The position numbers and the translations under genes were made by a program. This document shows, in pieces, positions 1-8,231 of a stretch of DNA of 64,000 nt. Position 1 is the stretch's first letter. Every line of letters begins with the position of its first letter. A model generated the notes under the pieces. The model had not been told where the DNA came from and ran no database searches. It was given only the letters and a program-made list of their open reading frames with translations. The stretch is from Erysipelotrichaceae bacterium (GTDB taxonomy: Bacteria > Bacillota_I > Bacilli_A > Erysipelotrichales > Erysipelotrichaceae): contig JAIKXJ010000008.1 of the NCBI GenBank assembly GCA_024684175.1, positions 1 to 64,000 on the forward strand. The letters are read 5' to 3'.

Positions 1-67
1 CGATCACGCTGTCTTTTCCAAAACGTTCTTTCATTATTTGTTCTGCTTCAATACTTAGTCTTTTCAT
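1..67 (-). CDS. N-terminus of pyridoxamine 5'-phosphate oxidase-like protein (partial)
   Basis: Only the first 22 codons are present, starting with ATG at 67 and running off the left edge. An AGGAG ribosome binding site lies just upstream (about 74-79). The visible start, MKRLSIEAEQIMKERFGKD, resembles small FMN-binding pyridoxamine-phosphate-oxidase-fold proteins of Firmicutes, whose N-terminus carries a similar 'MxERFG' stretch. The catalytic and flavin-binding parts lie outside the window, so the family call is tentative. The gene runs in the same direction as rlmD, with an 84-base gap. Confidence 0.45.
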   Translation of the reverse strand, partial: MKRLSIEAEQIMKERFGKDSVI

Positions 68-151
68 GGCTGCTCTCCTATTCTTTTGTTTTTAGCTCTG
101 TTTTAGATAGCTCGCATCTTTCGGTTCATACGGTACGGAAACGAAGTCTTT

Positions 152-1456
152 CTATTGGTGGTACAAGCAGCATACCGTCTCGACATGCGGCGTGTTCGGG
201 AACATGTCATAGCCCCGGATCTGGGCGATCCGATATTTCTGTTTCAGCAGATCGAGGTCTTTACCCAAAGTCGCCGGATTGCAGGAGATATAGATGATCT
301 GATCGATCTTCGACTTCAGCAAGGTGACGATCAGTTCATCATCGAGCCCCGTCCTGGGCGGATCGACGATCAAAACATCTGCCTTCTCTTTGGTCAGGAT
401 CCTGCGGACCTCTTTTGCGGCATCGCCGGCTCTGAACTCCAGATTGCCGAAACCGTTGAGCTTCGCATTGTCTTCCGCATCCCTGACTGCCTTTTCGATC
501 AGTTCGATGCCTATGATCTTTTCCGCTTTGTCGTGCAGATACATCGATATCGCACCGATCCCGCAGTAAGCTTCGATGATCAGCTTCTTCTTTCCTTCGA
601 TCAGAGCTGCGGCATCGCCGTAGATCCTTTCCGCCTGTCCGAGATTGAGCTGAAAGAAAGCCTGCGGCGAAAGAAGCAGCTTATAACCGCCGGCCTTCAT
701 TTCGATCTTCTGTCTGCCGAACAGACAGCGCAGCTTATCCGGCATCAGCCTTACGGGATCGCGGACCGTGTTGATGCCCTGAAACAAAGAATCCAGGTAT
801 TTGATCTTCCTCAGGTCTTTGATCAGGCTCTCTTCCAGGACATCGCTGCCGGTCACCAGGACCGCCTGATAGGACTTGTCAAAGCCACGGACGATGAGCT
901 GGCGCATCCCCTTTTTCTCATGACGTTCATATGCTTTCAGATGATGCCGGTTCAGGACATCGAGGATCTGCTTGCGCAGCTTTTCCAGTCCTTCTTCATG
1001 GATCGGACAGTCTTCGATGAGACAAGGATGGTTGGATCCTTTCTTGTAGATCGCATTGTAAAGCCGGCCTTCATGTTCGATGACCGGCAGATTGAATTTG
1101 TTGCGGTAACCGAAGATCTCCTTTGAAGCAACGATGTCATCAAGTTCCTCACCGATCTTCGCATATTTGTATAAGGCGCCTTGCAGGAGCTCCTTTTTGA
1201 TCTCGAGCTGTTTCTTCTGATCCAGTTCCATCAGGGCACAGGCACCGCATTTGTAACAGTGCCTGCATTTCGGAGCGATGCGCTCTTCGCTTTTCCTTAC
1301 GATATGACGGAGTGTCCCGGTATAATGGTTTCCCTCGTCTTTCAGATCGGCATCGACGAGCTCGCCTTCAAAACAGCCCTCGACAAAGACCGGCTTCCGT
1401 TTGAAAAAGCCGATCCCTTCGCCATTGATCCCGGTCTTGACGATCTCCAGCCTCAT
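152..1456 (-). CDS. rlmD: 23S rRNA (uracil-5-)-methyltransferase, RumA/RlmD family
   Basis: SAM-dependent methyltransferase that makes 5-methyluridine in 23S rRNA. The 434-residue length equals that of the E. coli RlmD family. A cysteine cluster at residues 64, 67, 70 and 73, with C145 and C150 further on, fits the [4Fe-4S] site of the family. The SAM-binding motif is EAYCGIGAISMYL, followed by DPPRTGL and the catalytic-cysteine motif SCNPATLGKDL near residue 394. The N-terminal TRAM-like part is short. The start ATG overlaps the stop of the upstream DUF4298 gene (ATGA, 1453-1456) and has an AAGGAT-type binding site. In Gram-positives one enzyme (RlmCD) can modify two uridines, so site specificity is unknown. 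Confidence 0.9.
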   Translation of the reverse strand: MRLEIVKTGINGEGIGFFKRKPVFVEGCFEGELVDADLKDEGNHYTGTLRHIVRKSEERIAPKCRHCYKCGACALMELDQKKQLEIKKELLQGALYKYAKIGEELDDIVASKEIFGYRNKFNLPVIEHEGRLYNAIYKKGSNHPCLIEDCPIHEEGLEKLRKQILDVLNRHHLKAYERHEKKGMRQLIVRGFDKSYQAVLVTGSDVLEESLIKDLRKIKYLDSLFQGINTVRDPVRLMPDKLRCLFGRQKIEMKAGGYKLLLSPQAFFQLNLGQAERIYGDAAALIEGKKKLIIEAYCGIGAISMYLHDKAEKIIGIELIEKAVRDAEDNAKLNGFGNLEFRAGDAAKEVRRILTKEKADVLIVDPPRTGLDDELIVTLLKSKIDQIIYISCNPATLGKDLDLLKQKYRIAQIRGYDMFPNTPHVETVCCLYHQ

Positions 1457-1755
1457 ATCCTTTCCTTTAAGATATCCGTTGCCGTCTCCAGCATCGTGAA
1501 TGCGTTCTCCCTCAGTGTCATGATCTGCTCGTAGATCAGGTCTTCGCTTAAGACTCCGGCCTTGACACCTTCAAGATCGAGGTCGCGGTCCTCATACCAC
1601 TCCGGTGAGCCGTAATACTCGAACAGCTTCATCATATGGTCTCTGGCCTCGTTCACTTCTTCCAGCTTCAGAGCCAGTTCGCTGTTGATCCCGGTCAGTT
1701 CTTCCAGATAAGCTTCCATCTCTTCGATCCGTTTGATATTCTTGTTCATATTCAT
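1453..1755 (-). CDS. DUF4298 domain protein
   Basis: Small acidic helical protein of 100 residues. The sequence pattern (LFEYYGSPEWYEDRD, then LKAGVLSEDL-like text) is that of the DUF4298 family, whose function is unknown. It is translationally coupled to the rRNA methyltransferase downstream by a 4-base overlap. An AGAGG binding site precedes the first ATG, and a TATAAT -10 box lies at 1770-1775. No signal peptide, membrane segment or cysteines are visible. The co-transcription suggests a housekeeping or translation-linked role, but this is only inference. Confidence 0.8.
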   Translation of the reverse strand: MNMNKNIKRIEEMEAYLEELTGINSELALKLEEVNEARDHMMKLFEYYGSPEWYEDRDLDLEGVKAGVLSEDLIYEQIMTLRENAFTMLETATDILKERI

Positions 1756-1769
1756 GACCTCTTTCTTCC

Positions 1770-1775
1770 ATTATA
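1770..1775 (-). promoter_or_regulatory. -10 box for the DUF4298-rlmD unit
   Basis: A perfect TATAAT on the minus strand lies 14 bases before the DUF4298 start codon. No good -35 box is visible. It follows directly on the terminator hairpin of the upstream gene, so the two transcripts are separated here. Confidence 0.55.
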
Positions 1776-1804
1776 AAGAAAAGATACGGAATATTTCCGT
1801 ATCT
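1776..1804 (-). terminator. Terminator after the TPR-like membrane gene
   Basis: Ten-base perfect inverted repeat: AGATACGGAA at 1782-1791 pairs with TTCCGTATCT at 1795-1804 around a 3-base loop. On the minus strand the stem is followed by TTTTCTTT. The stem begins in the stop codon region of the gene ending at 1804. Confidence 0.8.
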
Positions 1805-2427
1805 CAGCTTCTTTGTGACAGTTCGTTTTCGTGCCGCTCAGCCAGCCGCCGGTACTTCTTGGCCTCCGCATGGATCCCCTTGTTTTCATACATCTTGGCG
1901 ATCAGCTTTTCCTTGTACGGAAGGTCGCGCTTTGCCGTCCGCTTCAGCGACTTCAAAGCATCCTCGAGATAACGGTGTCCTTCGCTGACATAGGCGTCAT
2001 AGGACATATCGATCTCCTTCTTGTTTTTGTAGACGGAGAAGGCCGAGAGCTTTTCATACACCGCTTTGGCTTCCTGTTTCCTGCCGCGGTCGATGTAATA
2101 GTAGAAGATCTTCGGATAGATCTTCTTCTTCTGCGCATCCTTGAGATCCATCGCAGCGAAGTCTTTGATCAAAGTCTCCATTTTGGGATAGTCGCGCTTG
2201 ATCTCGGCGACATTGAAACGGATGAGCTTCTTGTCAAAGGCGCTCAATGTCTTTGCGCCGAAAGAAGAACAGGCCGCTTCAAATCCCTCCTCGTCGTTCT
2301 GGAAGGCCAGACGGATCAGGTTGTTGGAGGCATTGCGCCGGACGATGAAAAACAAAGTCTCCAGGACCAGCAAGACATCCACGACGATGACACAAATCAA
2401 TAAGATCAGATCCGCCGGCATACTCAC
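1804..2427 (-). CDS. Membrane-anchored hypothetical protein with helical-repeat region
   Basis: Not recognised as a named family. Residues 5-29 form one strongly hydrophobic segment, a signal anchor. The remaining 170 residues are charged and helical with TPR-like spacing (tyrosines and alanines around YYYIDRGRKQEA and YENKGIHAEA). A cytosolic or extracellular helical-repeat adaptor is plausible. The longest reading starts with GTG at 2427, overlapping the upstream stop. ATG at 2421, two codons later, is an equally good start. The gene follows a zinc-ribbon membrane protein and a class II aldolase with almost no spacing, so it may be the last gene of that operon. Confidence 0.6.
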   Translation of the reverse strand: MSMPADLILLICVIVVDVLLVLETLFFIVRRNASNNLIRLAFQNDEEGFEAACSSFGAKTLSAFDKKLIRFNVAEIKRDYPKMETLIKDFAAMDLKDAQKKKIYPKIFYYYIDRGRKQEAKAVYEKLSAFSVYKNKKEIDMSYDAYVSEGHRYLEDALKSLKRTAKRDLPYKEKLIAKMYENKGIHAEAKKYRRLAERHENELSQRS

Positions 2428-2828
2428 CTGCTGAAAAAGGTCAGGGCCAGAAAGACGCCCGACAGCAACATGATGGCAGCACCCATGATCTTTACCATCC
2501 GCGTCGCTTTGACGATCGGATATCTGGTAAAGGTGAGGAAACTGGAAAAGATATACGGATAAAGCAGCAGTGCGCTTCCCATGACGATCATGCCGATATA
2601 CATCGGTACGAGCTTATAGGTCCCGGAGAAGATGAATGTCGAAAGGATGAAGCCGATGCTTCCGCAGAAGATCATGACATACATCCTGTTCTTGTATTCC
2701 TTATCTTTGTTCAGATAATCGACGACATTTTTCTTACACTCGGAACTGCAGACATCAAAGACGCCGTTGGAAACGTTCATCTTCTGACCGCCGTTCTCAT
2801 ATTCTTTTCCGCAGTAAACACATCTCAT
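2424..2828 (-). CDS. Zinc-ribbon membrane protein (hypothetical)
   Basis: 134 residues. The N-terminus carries CVYCGKEY and, further on, DVCSSECKKNV, giving a CxxC...CxxxC arrangement typical of a small zinc ribbon (TRASH/DUF2116-like). Three hydrophobic segments follow (about residues 49-68, 72-93 and 110-131). The zinc ribbon would face the cytosol. It lies one base after the class II aldolase and overlaps the next gene by four bases, so all three are probably co-transcribed. Function is unknown. Confidence 0.6.
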   Translation of the reverse strand: MRCVYCGKEYENGGQKMNVSNGVFDVCSSECKKNVVDYLNKDKEYKNRMYVMIFCGSIGFILSTFIFSGTYKLVPMYIGMIVMGSALLLYPYIFSSFLTFTRYPIVKATRMVKIMGAAIMLLSGVFLALTFFSR

Positions 2829-2829
2829 C

Positions 2830-3474
2830 TTATTTCTTCCTGTAGTCTCCGAAACCGCTTCTCACGACTTCCATCTGTTCATCCGTCAGAAGGATCGGCT
2901 CCTTGCCGGTCAGACGGCAGTTGTAGTATAACTGGCAGCAGAATTCGATCTGCTCGGCGACATCCATCGCATAAGCCAGCGTTTTGCCGGTCGAAAGCAG
3001 ACCGTGATTGCCTAAGATGCAGGCACGGTTGTCGCCCATCGCATCATAGCAGGCTTCCGCAAGTTCGTACGTACCGAACTGAACATACGGGATATAAGGA
3101 ACTTCGCTTCCGGAATACGCGACCAGATAGTGGAGCTGCGGGACCTTCCAGCCTAAGCAGGAAAGCGTCGTGGCATAGACGGAATGGGTATGGACGACCG
3201 CATTGATGTTGTTTTTCCTTTGATAGAAGATCCTGTGCATATCGACTTCACTGGATGGTTTCCTGTCGCCTTCCACGATCGTTCCGTCCGGTCTTAAGAT
3301 GACACAGTCCTCCGGTGAGGTCTTGTAGTAGTCAAAGCCCGACGGCGTGATGGCAAAAAGATCCAGGTCCCGGTTATAGACCGAAATGTTGCCGAATGTT
3401 CCGACGGTCAGATGACGGTCGACCATGATCTTCCCGTAATGAACGATCTGTTCTCTTTCTTCTCTTAATAACAT
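2830..3474 (-). CDS. Class II aldolase, L-fuculose-phosphate aldolase-like
   Basis: Zinc-dependent aldolase of the FucA/AraD fold, expected to split a ketose or acid-sugar 1-phosphate into dihydroxyacetone phosphate and a short aldehyde. All metal and catalytic positions of FucA are visible: E76 in SSEVDMH, H95 and H97 in VHTHS, and H157 in GNHG. The length of 214 residues matches FucA (215). It follows a 2-hydroxyacid dehydrogenase by 10 bases at the end of the galactitol-type PTS operon. It is therefore likely the carbon-carbon cleavage step of that pathway. The exact substrate cannot be read from sequence. Confidence 0.85.
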   Translation of the reverse strand: MLLREEREQIVHYGKIMVDRHLTVGTFGNISVYNRDLDLFAITPSGFDYYKTSPEDCVILRPDGTIVEGDRKPSSEVDMHRIFYQRKNNINAVVHTHSVYATTLSCLGWKVPQLHYLVAYSGSEVPYIPYVQFGTYELAEACYDAMGDNRACILGNHGLLSTGKTLAYAMDVAEQIEFCCQLYYNCRLTGKEPILLTDEQMEVVRSGFGDYRKK

Positions 3475-3484
3475 GTCTGTCCCC

Positions 3485-4573
3485 CTATTTGATATCGATC
3501 TGTTTATAGTTGACGATCCTGTCGGTGATGTCCTTTTCCAGGATCTCGTTGATGTCTTTCGTCAGTTTGAACGGTGACAAGGCGATGGAATCCACCGTCG
3601 AACCCGCCAGATGGGCTGCCACCAGGACGTTCTCCATATCCAGCAGCGGATCATCCTTGCGGATCGGCTCGGCATCGAAGACATCCAACGCCGCACCGGC
3701 GATGATGCCTTCCTTCAATGCCTGACGCAGATCGTCATAATTCAGGATGCCGCCTCTGGCGGAATTGATGAAGTAAGCTTCCTTCTTCATCTTTTTGAAC
3801 TGTTCCATCGTGAACCAGTTCTCCGTTTCCTTCACCAGACGCAGATGCAAGGAGACGATGTCGCATTGACTCAAGAGATAGTCCTGATCTCTGGTCAGCT
3901 CGACCTCTTCCAGACCTTTTTTGACGAGGTCTTCCTTACTGGTGAACTCGTCATAGGCGATGACTTCCACGCCCATGCCGATCAGTTTTTTAGCCAGACT
4001 GCAGCCGACATTGCCTAAGCCGATCAGACCGACTTTGGAATTGCCCAAAGTCTTCTGATAGGAGGCATTGTAGTAGTCTCTGGTCCAGATGCCCTTATGT
4101 ATGTAGTTGTGAGACAGTGTGATGTCTCTTGTAAGATCGATCATCAGACCGATCGTGAATTCAGCGACCGCATCGGCATTGCGGATGCAGTTGACGACCG
4201 GGATGTTTCTTGCACTGGCGGCAGCTACGTTGATATGTTCCACGCCGCCGCGGTTGGTCATGATCAGCTTCAGATTTTTGCCGGCTTCGATGAGCCTGGA
4301 AGAGATCGGGCAGAAGTGGATCATCAGAACGTCCGCATCCGCGATCAGTTCAAAAGCCTCTTTCGGAACTTCCACGCCCTCCGGGCCGTGGCGTTCCAGA
4401 TCCAGCTGAAAAGAAGCGAATTCGCTTTTCTCTTTCGGACCGAAGAACAGTGTGCGGATCTCGCCGACATTGATCTTCGTCTTTTTCAAAGCTTGCGTCA
4501 TCACATCGATGTCCACGTTGACATCGTTGATGACCAGTACCTTTTGAGGTCTTTCCGTCAGTTGCTTGAGCAT
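3485..4573 (-). CDS. D-isomer-specific 2-hydroxyacid dehydrogenase, NAD-dependent
   Basis: 362-residue member of the phosphoglycerate-dehydrogenase superfamily. The Rossmann fingerprint is GLIGLGNVGCSLAKKL near residue 185, followed by NSARGGILNYDDL and the catalytic-histidine region VLVAAHLAGST. It probably oxidises or reduces a 2-hydroxy acid made from the PTS substrate. A GAGGT ribosome binding site precedes ATG at 4573. Between it and the PTS IIC gene lies a strong stem-loop (4598-4629), so expression may differ from that of the transporter. Substrate is unknown; serine-pathway SerA is less likely because there is no ACT domain and the context is a sugar operon. Confidence 0.85.
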   Translation of the reverse strand: MLKQLTERPQKVLVINDVNVDIDVMTQALKKTKINVGEIRTLFFGPKEKSEFASFQLDLERHGPEGVEVPKEAFELIADADVLMIHFCPISSRLIEAGKNLKLIMTNRGGVEHINVAAASARNIPVVNCIRNADAVAEFTIGLMIDLTRDITLSHNYIHKGIWTRDYYNASYQKTLGNSKVGLIGLGNVGCSLAKKLIGMGVEVIAYDEFTSKEDLVKKGLEEVELTRDQDYLLSQCDIVSLHLRLVKETENWFTMEQFKKMKKEAYFINSARGGILNYDDLRQALKEGIIAGAALDVFDAEPIRKDDPLLDMENVLVAAHLAGSTVDSIALSPFKLTKDINEILEKDITDRIVNYKQIDIK

Positions 4574-4597
4574 AATTTTTTACCTCGGATTAATGAA

Positions 4598-4629
4598 AGG
4601 GCTACTGCTATTTTCATAGCAATAGCCCT
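4598..4629 (-). terminator. Intra-operon stem-loop between PTS IIC and 2-hydroxyacid dehydrogenase
   Basis: AGGGCTA (4598-4604) pairs with TAGCCCT (4623-4629), and TGCTAT (4606-4611) with ATAGCA (4616-4621), leaving one C-A mismatch and a TTTC loop. On the minus strand the stem is followed by TTTCATTAAT, a poor U-tract. It could be an attenuating terminator or a stabilising/processing hairpin that lowers downstream expression relative to the transporter genes. Confidence 0.6.
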
Positions 4630-4661
4630 ATATCACTCTTGTGTTTACCTATAAGTGAATG

Positions 4662-6071
4662 CTATGCCTGGTAGGCAGCAGCGTTGTTCTCCAGATAGTC
4701 GTAGACTTTCTGTTTGTTCTTTCTGAACCAGAGATAAGCAACGACATACAGAGCGATCGTGATAACGATCAGGATGATGTTCTGTGAGTAGAAGACATAG
4801 AACAGAGCGCAGATGAACGGATGGCAGACGATACCGAAGGAACAGATGGAGACACCTGCCTGCGGGAGCTGGAATCCGGCACCGACAGCGACTTCCGTGA
4901 AAGTCGGAGCGAGCTGAGAGAACATGATCATACCGATCGAGAACCAGAGAGCACCCATGACCATGGACTTCGCGATGTTACCGTTGGAGATACATACGAA
5001 GACTTCGACCATGTAAGGAAGTGCACAGAGGTCAGCCATCGGCAGGACAGTGTTGCCCGGAAGGATGAAGGACAGCGCCAGCATGATCGGGATCAGCAGG
5101 ACGCCGGTGACCAGAGTGTTGGTCTCACCGTAACCGCAGGCGTCGTTGACGGACAGGAACCATCTTCTGTTCTTTGCGGAAGCGGCAGCTCTGGACTTGT
5201 AAGCATCGGACATCGAAGTGAAGGCAGAAGCGAAGATCGCAGCGACCTTAGGGAAGACGGCCATGATGGCAGCTGTGTTGATGGCTGCACCTAAAGCTGT
5301 ACCCCAGGCGTTCAGAGCGTTCTCACCGAAGAGGAACGGAGCTTCGCCGATGACACCGATCAGAAGACCGACGAACAAGCCGATCATCATTGGTTCACCG
5401 AGCAGACCCAGTTTCTTCTGTAATGCAGTTGCATTGATCTTGATCTTGTTGAAGCCGAGCTTCGTCAGGATGAAGTCCATGAGTACGGCAAACGGGAAAG
5501 CCTCGAGGTGGTGAGGAGCTGTCATACAGCATCCGTCATACTCGTAGTAAGTGCCCCATCTGACAGCGCACATTTCGGAGAATAACAGGATGTAGAACAG
5601 CTGGACGACCATCAGAGCCATCGCCAGCAACATGTTCTTGGTCAGCGCATATAACATGGAACCCCAGACCATGAAGGAATAGTTGTTCCAAAGGTCAGAT
5701 GCCATGAAGACATCCGTGTAACCGACGAAGAATAAGACCAGCTGTAAAGCGATCGCGACACCGATGAATAAGACACCGACCGTCGTAGAGTAAGCGATGA
5801 TCGAAGTGGACTGCCAGCCGGTATCCAGAGTGGACAGCTGAACGCCCGTGTTGTCGACCATGGACTGTACGATCGGAGCGATGACGCCGGAATAGGAGTT
5901 GATGACAAGGTTAAAGCCTGTCAGACCAACGCCACACAATAATGCGGAATTGAATGCCTTTTTCGTTTCAACACCCATCGCCTTGGAAAGGACGAAGAGA
6001 ATGACCGGAATGATGATACCGGAACCGAAGGCACTAAAAATGTTGGATAACGTATTTAAAAAAGCTTCCAA
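4662..6071 (-). CDS. PTS galactitol-family transporter subunit IIC
   Basis: 469-residue polytopic membrane protein of the EIIC-GatC family, with about ten hydrophobic segments. It carries a polyol or pentose-like substrate across the membrane while IIB phosphorylates it. The start codon is TTG at 6071: the sequence there reads TTG GAA GCT, with GAGGGGG eight bases upstream, and no upstream in-frame ATG fits better. It follows IIB by about 90 bases and belongs to the HPr-IIA-IIB-IIC operon. The family also includes transporters for other polyols, so 'galactitol' is a family name rather than a substrate call. Confidence 0.88.
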   Translation of the reverse strand: MEAFLNTLSNIFSAFGSGIIIPVILFVLSKAMGVETKKAFNSALLCGVGLTGFNLVINSYSGVIAPIVQSMVDNTGVQLSTLDTGWQSTSIIAYSTTVGVLFIGVAIALQLVLFFVGYTDVFMASDLWNNYSFMVWGSMLYALTKNMLLAMALMVVQLFYILLFSEMCAVRWGTYYEYDGCCMTAPHHLEAFPFAVLMDFILTKLGFNKIKINATALQKKLGLLGEPMMIGLFVGLLIGVIGEAPFLFGENALNAWGTALGAAINTAAIMAVFPKVAAIFASAFTSMSDAYKSRAAASAKNRRWFLSVNDACGYGETNTLVTGVLLIPIMLALSFILPGNTVLPMADLCALPYMVEVFVCISNGNIAKSMVMGALWFSIGMIMFSQLAPTFTEVAVGAGFQLPQAGVSICSFGIVCHPFICALFYVFYSQNIILIVITIALYVVAYLWFRKNKQKVYDYLENNAAAYQA

Positions 6072-6160
6072 AATATTTTTCCCCCTCTAATTTCTGATTT
6101 TAGAATGATCTTCTTCTGATTGATGATTTGCGGTAAACAACAAGAAATTACAAACTGATT

Positions 6161-6460
6161 TTATTTGTATTTTTCTTCCAGGACTTCGATGATCGAATTG
6201 ATGACTTTTTCTTCACCCATTCCCGTGACCATGCCCATGCCTTTGACTTTCGGAATACCGACATCTTCCGTGACCGGAGAAGCGCAGACGATGACGTCGA
6301 TGTTCTTGCCGGCGATGACGGAATTCAGAGAAACAGGGCTTGCCTCATACATCGTTGCATCCCAGCCTTTGTCCTTCAGCTGTTCCTTGATCTTGAGAGC
6401 GATCATGGATGAAGTGACAACACCTGAACCGCAGACAGTGACGACAGTGCAAGTTTTCAT
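6161..6460 (-). CDS. PTS galactitol-family subunit IIB
   Basis: 99-residue cytosolic phosphocarrier of the galactitol/ascorbate IIB class. The phosphorylated cysteine sits in the P-loop VTVCGSGVVTS (C10), the usual place. It accepts phosphate from the IIA protein encoded 44 bases upstream and passes it to the sugar bound to IIC. AGGAGG precedes the ATG. Length and order (IIA, IIB, IIC) are standard for the family. Confidence 0.88.
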   Translation of the reverse strand: MKTCTVVTVCGSGVVTSSMIALKIKEQLKDKGWDATMYEASPVSLNSVIAGKNIDVIVCASPVTEDVGIPKVKGMGMVTGMGEEKVINSIIEVLEEKYK

Positions 6461-6504
6461 AAAATGACCTCCTTATGATTTATTAACACCCGATATGCCG
6501 GGTA

Positions 6505-6963
6505 CTAACCGATATACTTCGCGGCAGCTTCGTACAGTTCTTCTTCGCTTGCCGCTGCTTTGAACGCATCGAGAGCTTCCTTGTTCTGGAAGACCCCGAG
6601 GACCTTCATGATGGTACCGATCTGATCTTCCGGATTGGTGATCGCCATCATGAACAACATCTCCGCCTGAACTTTGCGTCCCGGCTCGCCCATGTGTTCG
6701 AATTCCACCGGATGTGCCAGCTTGGCAACGGTGACGCCCGGCTTGTTGACATGGATGATGTCGGTATGAGGCATCGCGATGGAGATGCCCTCGAGCTCGA
6801 GCCCCGTCGCAAAGACCTCTTCTCTTTTCACGACCGCATCGATGTAGGTGTCTTTGACATAGCCGTTTCTCAGAAACAGCTGGCCGACCTGACGGATCGC
6901 ATCCTCTGCATCCTTAGCCTCGACACCGTACATGATCAGTTCTCTGTGGATCGCCTGTTCCAT
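6505..6963 (-). CDS. PTS IIA, fructose/mannitol-galactitol type
   Basis: 152-residue EIIA-2 domain protein. The active histidine is in the motif IAMPHTDIIH, with the expected upstream segment REEVFATGLELEGI. It takes phosphate from HPr, probably the dedicated HPr encoded eight bases upstream, and phosphorylates IIB. The tight spacing to HPr and to IIB supports one polycistronic message read from the divergent promoter region near 7236-7271. Confidence 0.9.
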   Translation of the reverse strand: MEQAIHRELIMYGVEAKDAEDAIRQVGQLFLRNGYVKDTYIDAVVKREEVFATGLELEGISIAMPHTDIIHVNKPGVTVAKLAHPVEFEHMGEPGRKVQAEMLFMMAITNPEDQIGTIMKVLGVFQNKEALDAFKAAASEEELYEAAAKYIG

Positions 6964-6971
6964 GATCCCTC

Positions 6972-7235
6972 CTATTCCGTGAAACTCTCCAGGAGTTCCA
7001 TCACCTGTCTCAAAGAATCCTCTTCGCTTTCGCCGTTGACCTCAACGGTGATCTTCATGCCTTTGGACATGCCGCCCATCAGGACCGAGAGGATATTTTT
7101 CGGATTGACCTGTTTTCCTTTTTCGGTGGTGATCATCACCTGATCGGGCAGCTTGTTGCAAAGCTGCACCAGCATCGTTGCCGGCCTGGCATGAATGCCG
7201 GTCGGGTTTTTGACCGTAAATTCCTGAGATACCAT
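6972..7235 (-). CDS. HPr-like phosphocarrier protein lacking the regulatory serine
   Basis: 87-residue HPr. The active-site histidine is conserved at the canonical position 15 (TGIHARPAT). Aligned to Bacillus HPr with one inserted residue, the Ser46 kinase site becomes N47 (NPKNILSVL). Serine 50 is close but not in register. HPr kinase should therefore not phosphorylate the canonical position, and the protein should not act as a normal CcpA co-repressor. It is the first gene of the PTS operon, with AAGGAG before ATG 7235, and is probably a dedicated energy-coupling HPr for this transporter. A general HPr is expected elsewhere on the chromosome. Confidence 0.88.
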   Translation of the reverse strand: MVSQEFTVKNPTGIHARPATMLVQLCNKLPDQVMITTEKGKQVNPKNILSVLMGGMSKGMKITVEVNGESEEDSLRQVMELLESFTE

Positions 7236-7256
7236 GATAAACTCCTTTTTTTCCGC

Positions 7257-7262
7257 TATAAT
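7257..7262 (+). promoter_or_regulatory. -10 box of the SorC regulator gene, possibly leaderless
   Basis: Perfect TATAAT only nine bases before the ATG at 7272. Initiation at the usual distance would leave a leader of about three bases, and no Shine-Dalgarno sequence is present. The -35 region is weak. The divergent HPr gene starts at 7235, so both promoters share a 36-base gap. Confidence 0.5.
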
Positions 7263-7271
7263 GAATTTGCT

Positions 7272-8216
7272 ATGAACAAGAACGATAATTTATTGGAATA
7301 TGTTGCCGAACTTTACTTTGAACGCGGCCTTTCCCAGCAGGAGATCGGCTCGATCATCAATGCGTCCAGGCCGACCGTCTCCCGGCTCATCGAAGAAGCC
7401 AAGAAGGAAGGCATCGTGAAGATCGTCATCGAAACTTCCGTTCGCAAGAATCCGAAACTCTCCAACCGTCTGCGCAAGGCCTACGGTCTGAAGGACGCGA
7501 TCGTCGTCAGTGCCGCTTATGATTTTGACAAATCCATCGATGTCTGCGGCAAAGCAGCAGCCGCCCTTTTATCTACTTATCTTCAGCCCGGCATGACCCT
7601 CGGGGTCTCCTGGGGCAGAGCGGTCAACGCCATGGTCGATGCCATCGATGACACCGACTTTACCGGCGTCAACGTCGCCCAGATGGTCGGCTGTATGACC
7701 ATGGGCAATCCCGCGATCGACTCGTTCTCGATCGCCCAGCGCCTGGCTTACAAGCTTCACGGGTCCTACTCTTCGATCAATACGCCGCTCTTTGTCAAGG
7801 GCGAAGAGATCTACAGGTATCTGATCAACGAACCGATGATCTCCAATTCCCTGGCCAACGCCTGCGGCGTCGATATCGCCGTCAACGGCATCGGATCTTT
7901 CAACGATCCGAAGAACTCGATCGTCCAGTCCGGTTTCTTCGAGAGCTACAAGCTCGACCGTTACCGGGCAAACGGCGCCGTTGCTTCCTTCCTGGGCCGT
8001 TTCATCGACATGGACGGAAAGCAGGTCGAAGTCGAAGACATCTACCAGATCTCCACACCGCTCGAGGTCATGAAGAAGGTGCCTTTATCCATCGTACTCA
8101 ATGCGACGGCCGAGAAAGCCGAAGCGACACTGGCCGTGCTCAACGGCGGCTATGCCGACATCCTGATCGTCGACGAACCGCTGGCACTCGTACTGCTGGA
8201 ACATGCCAAGAAGTGA
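7272..8216 (+). CDS. SorC/DeoR-type sugar-binding transcriptional regulator
   Basis: 314 residues from ATG 7272 (an in-frame ATG at 7191 would run through the divergent HPr gene and is rejected). The N-terminal helix-turn-helix, LSQQEIGSIINASRPTVSRL, is at about residues 18-37. The rest is the SorC-type sugar-phosphate sensor domain (pfam 'sugar-bind'), with the typical GVSWGRA segment after a SCGKAAA-like region. It is divergent from the PTS operon and lies between it and the dehydrogenase/transketolase genes. It is therefore the likely local regulator of both, responding to a phosphorylated intermediate. The start has no visible ribosome binding site. Confidence 0.9.
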   Translation: MNKNDNLLEYVAELYFERGLSQQEIGSIINASRPTVSRLIEEAKKEGIVKIVIETSVRKNPKLSNRLRKAYGLKDAIVVSAAYDFDKSIDVCGKAAAALLSTYLQPGMTLGVSWGRAVNAMVDAIDDTDFTGVNVAQMVGCMTMGNPAIDSFSIAQRLAYKLHGSYSSINTPLFVKGEEIYRYLINEPMISNSLANACGVDIAVNGIGSFNDPKNSIVQSGFFESYKLDRYRANGAVASFLGRFIDMDGKQVEVEDIYQISTPLEVMKKVPLSIVLNATAEKAEATLAVLNGGYADILIVDEPLALVLLEHAKK

Positions 8217-8231
8217 TCTTCACTTCTTTTT

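Noticed and set aside
155..1126. 323-codon open frame on the plus strand over rlmD
   Set aside because: Antisense shadow of a conserved methyltransferase, with no recognisable domain and no ribosome binding site.
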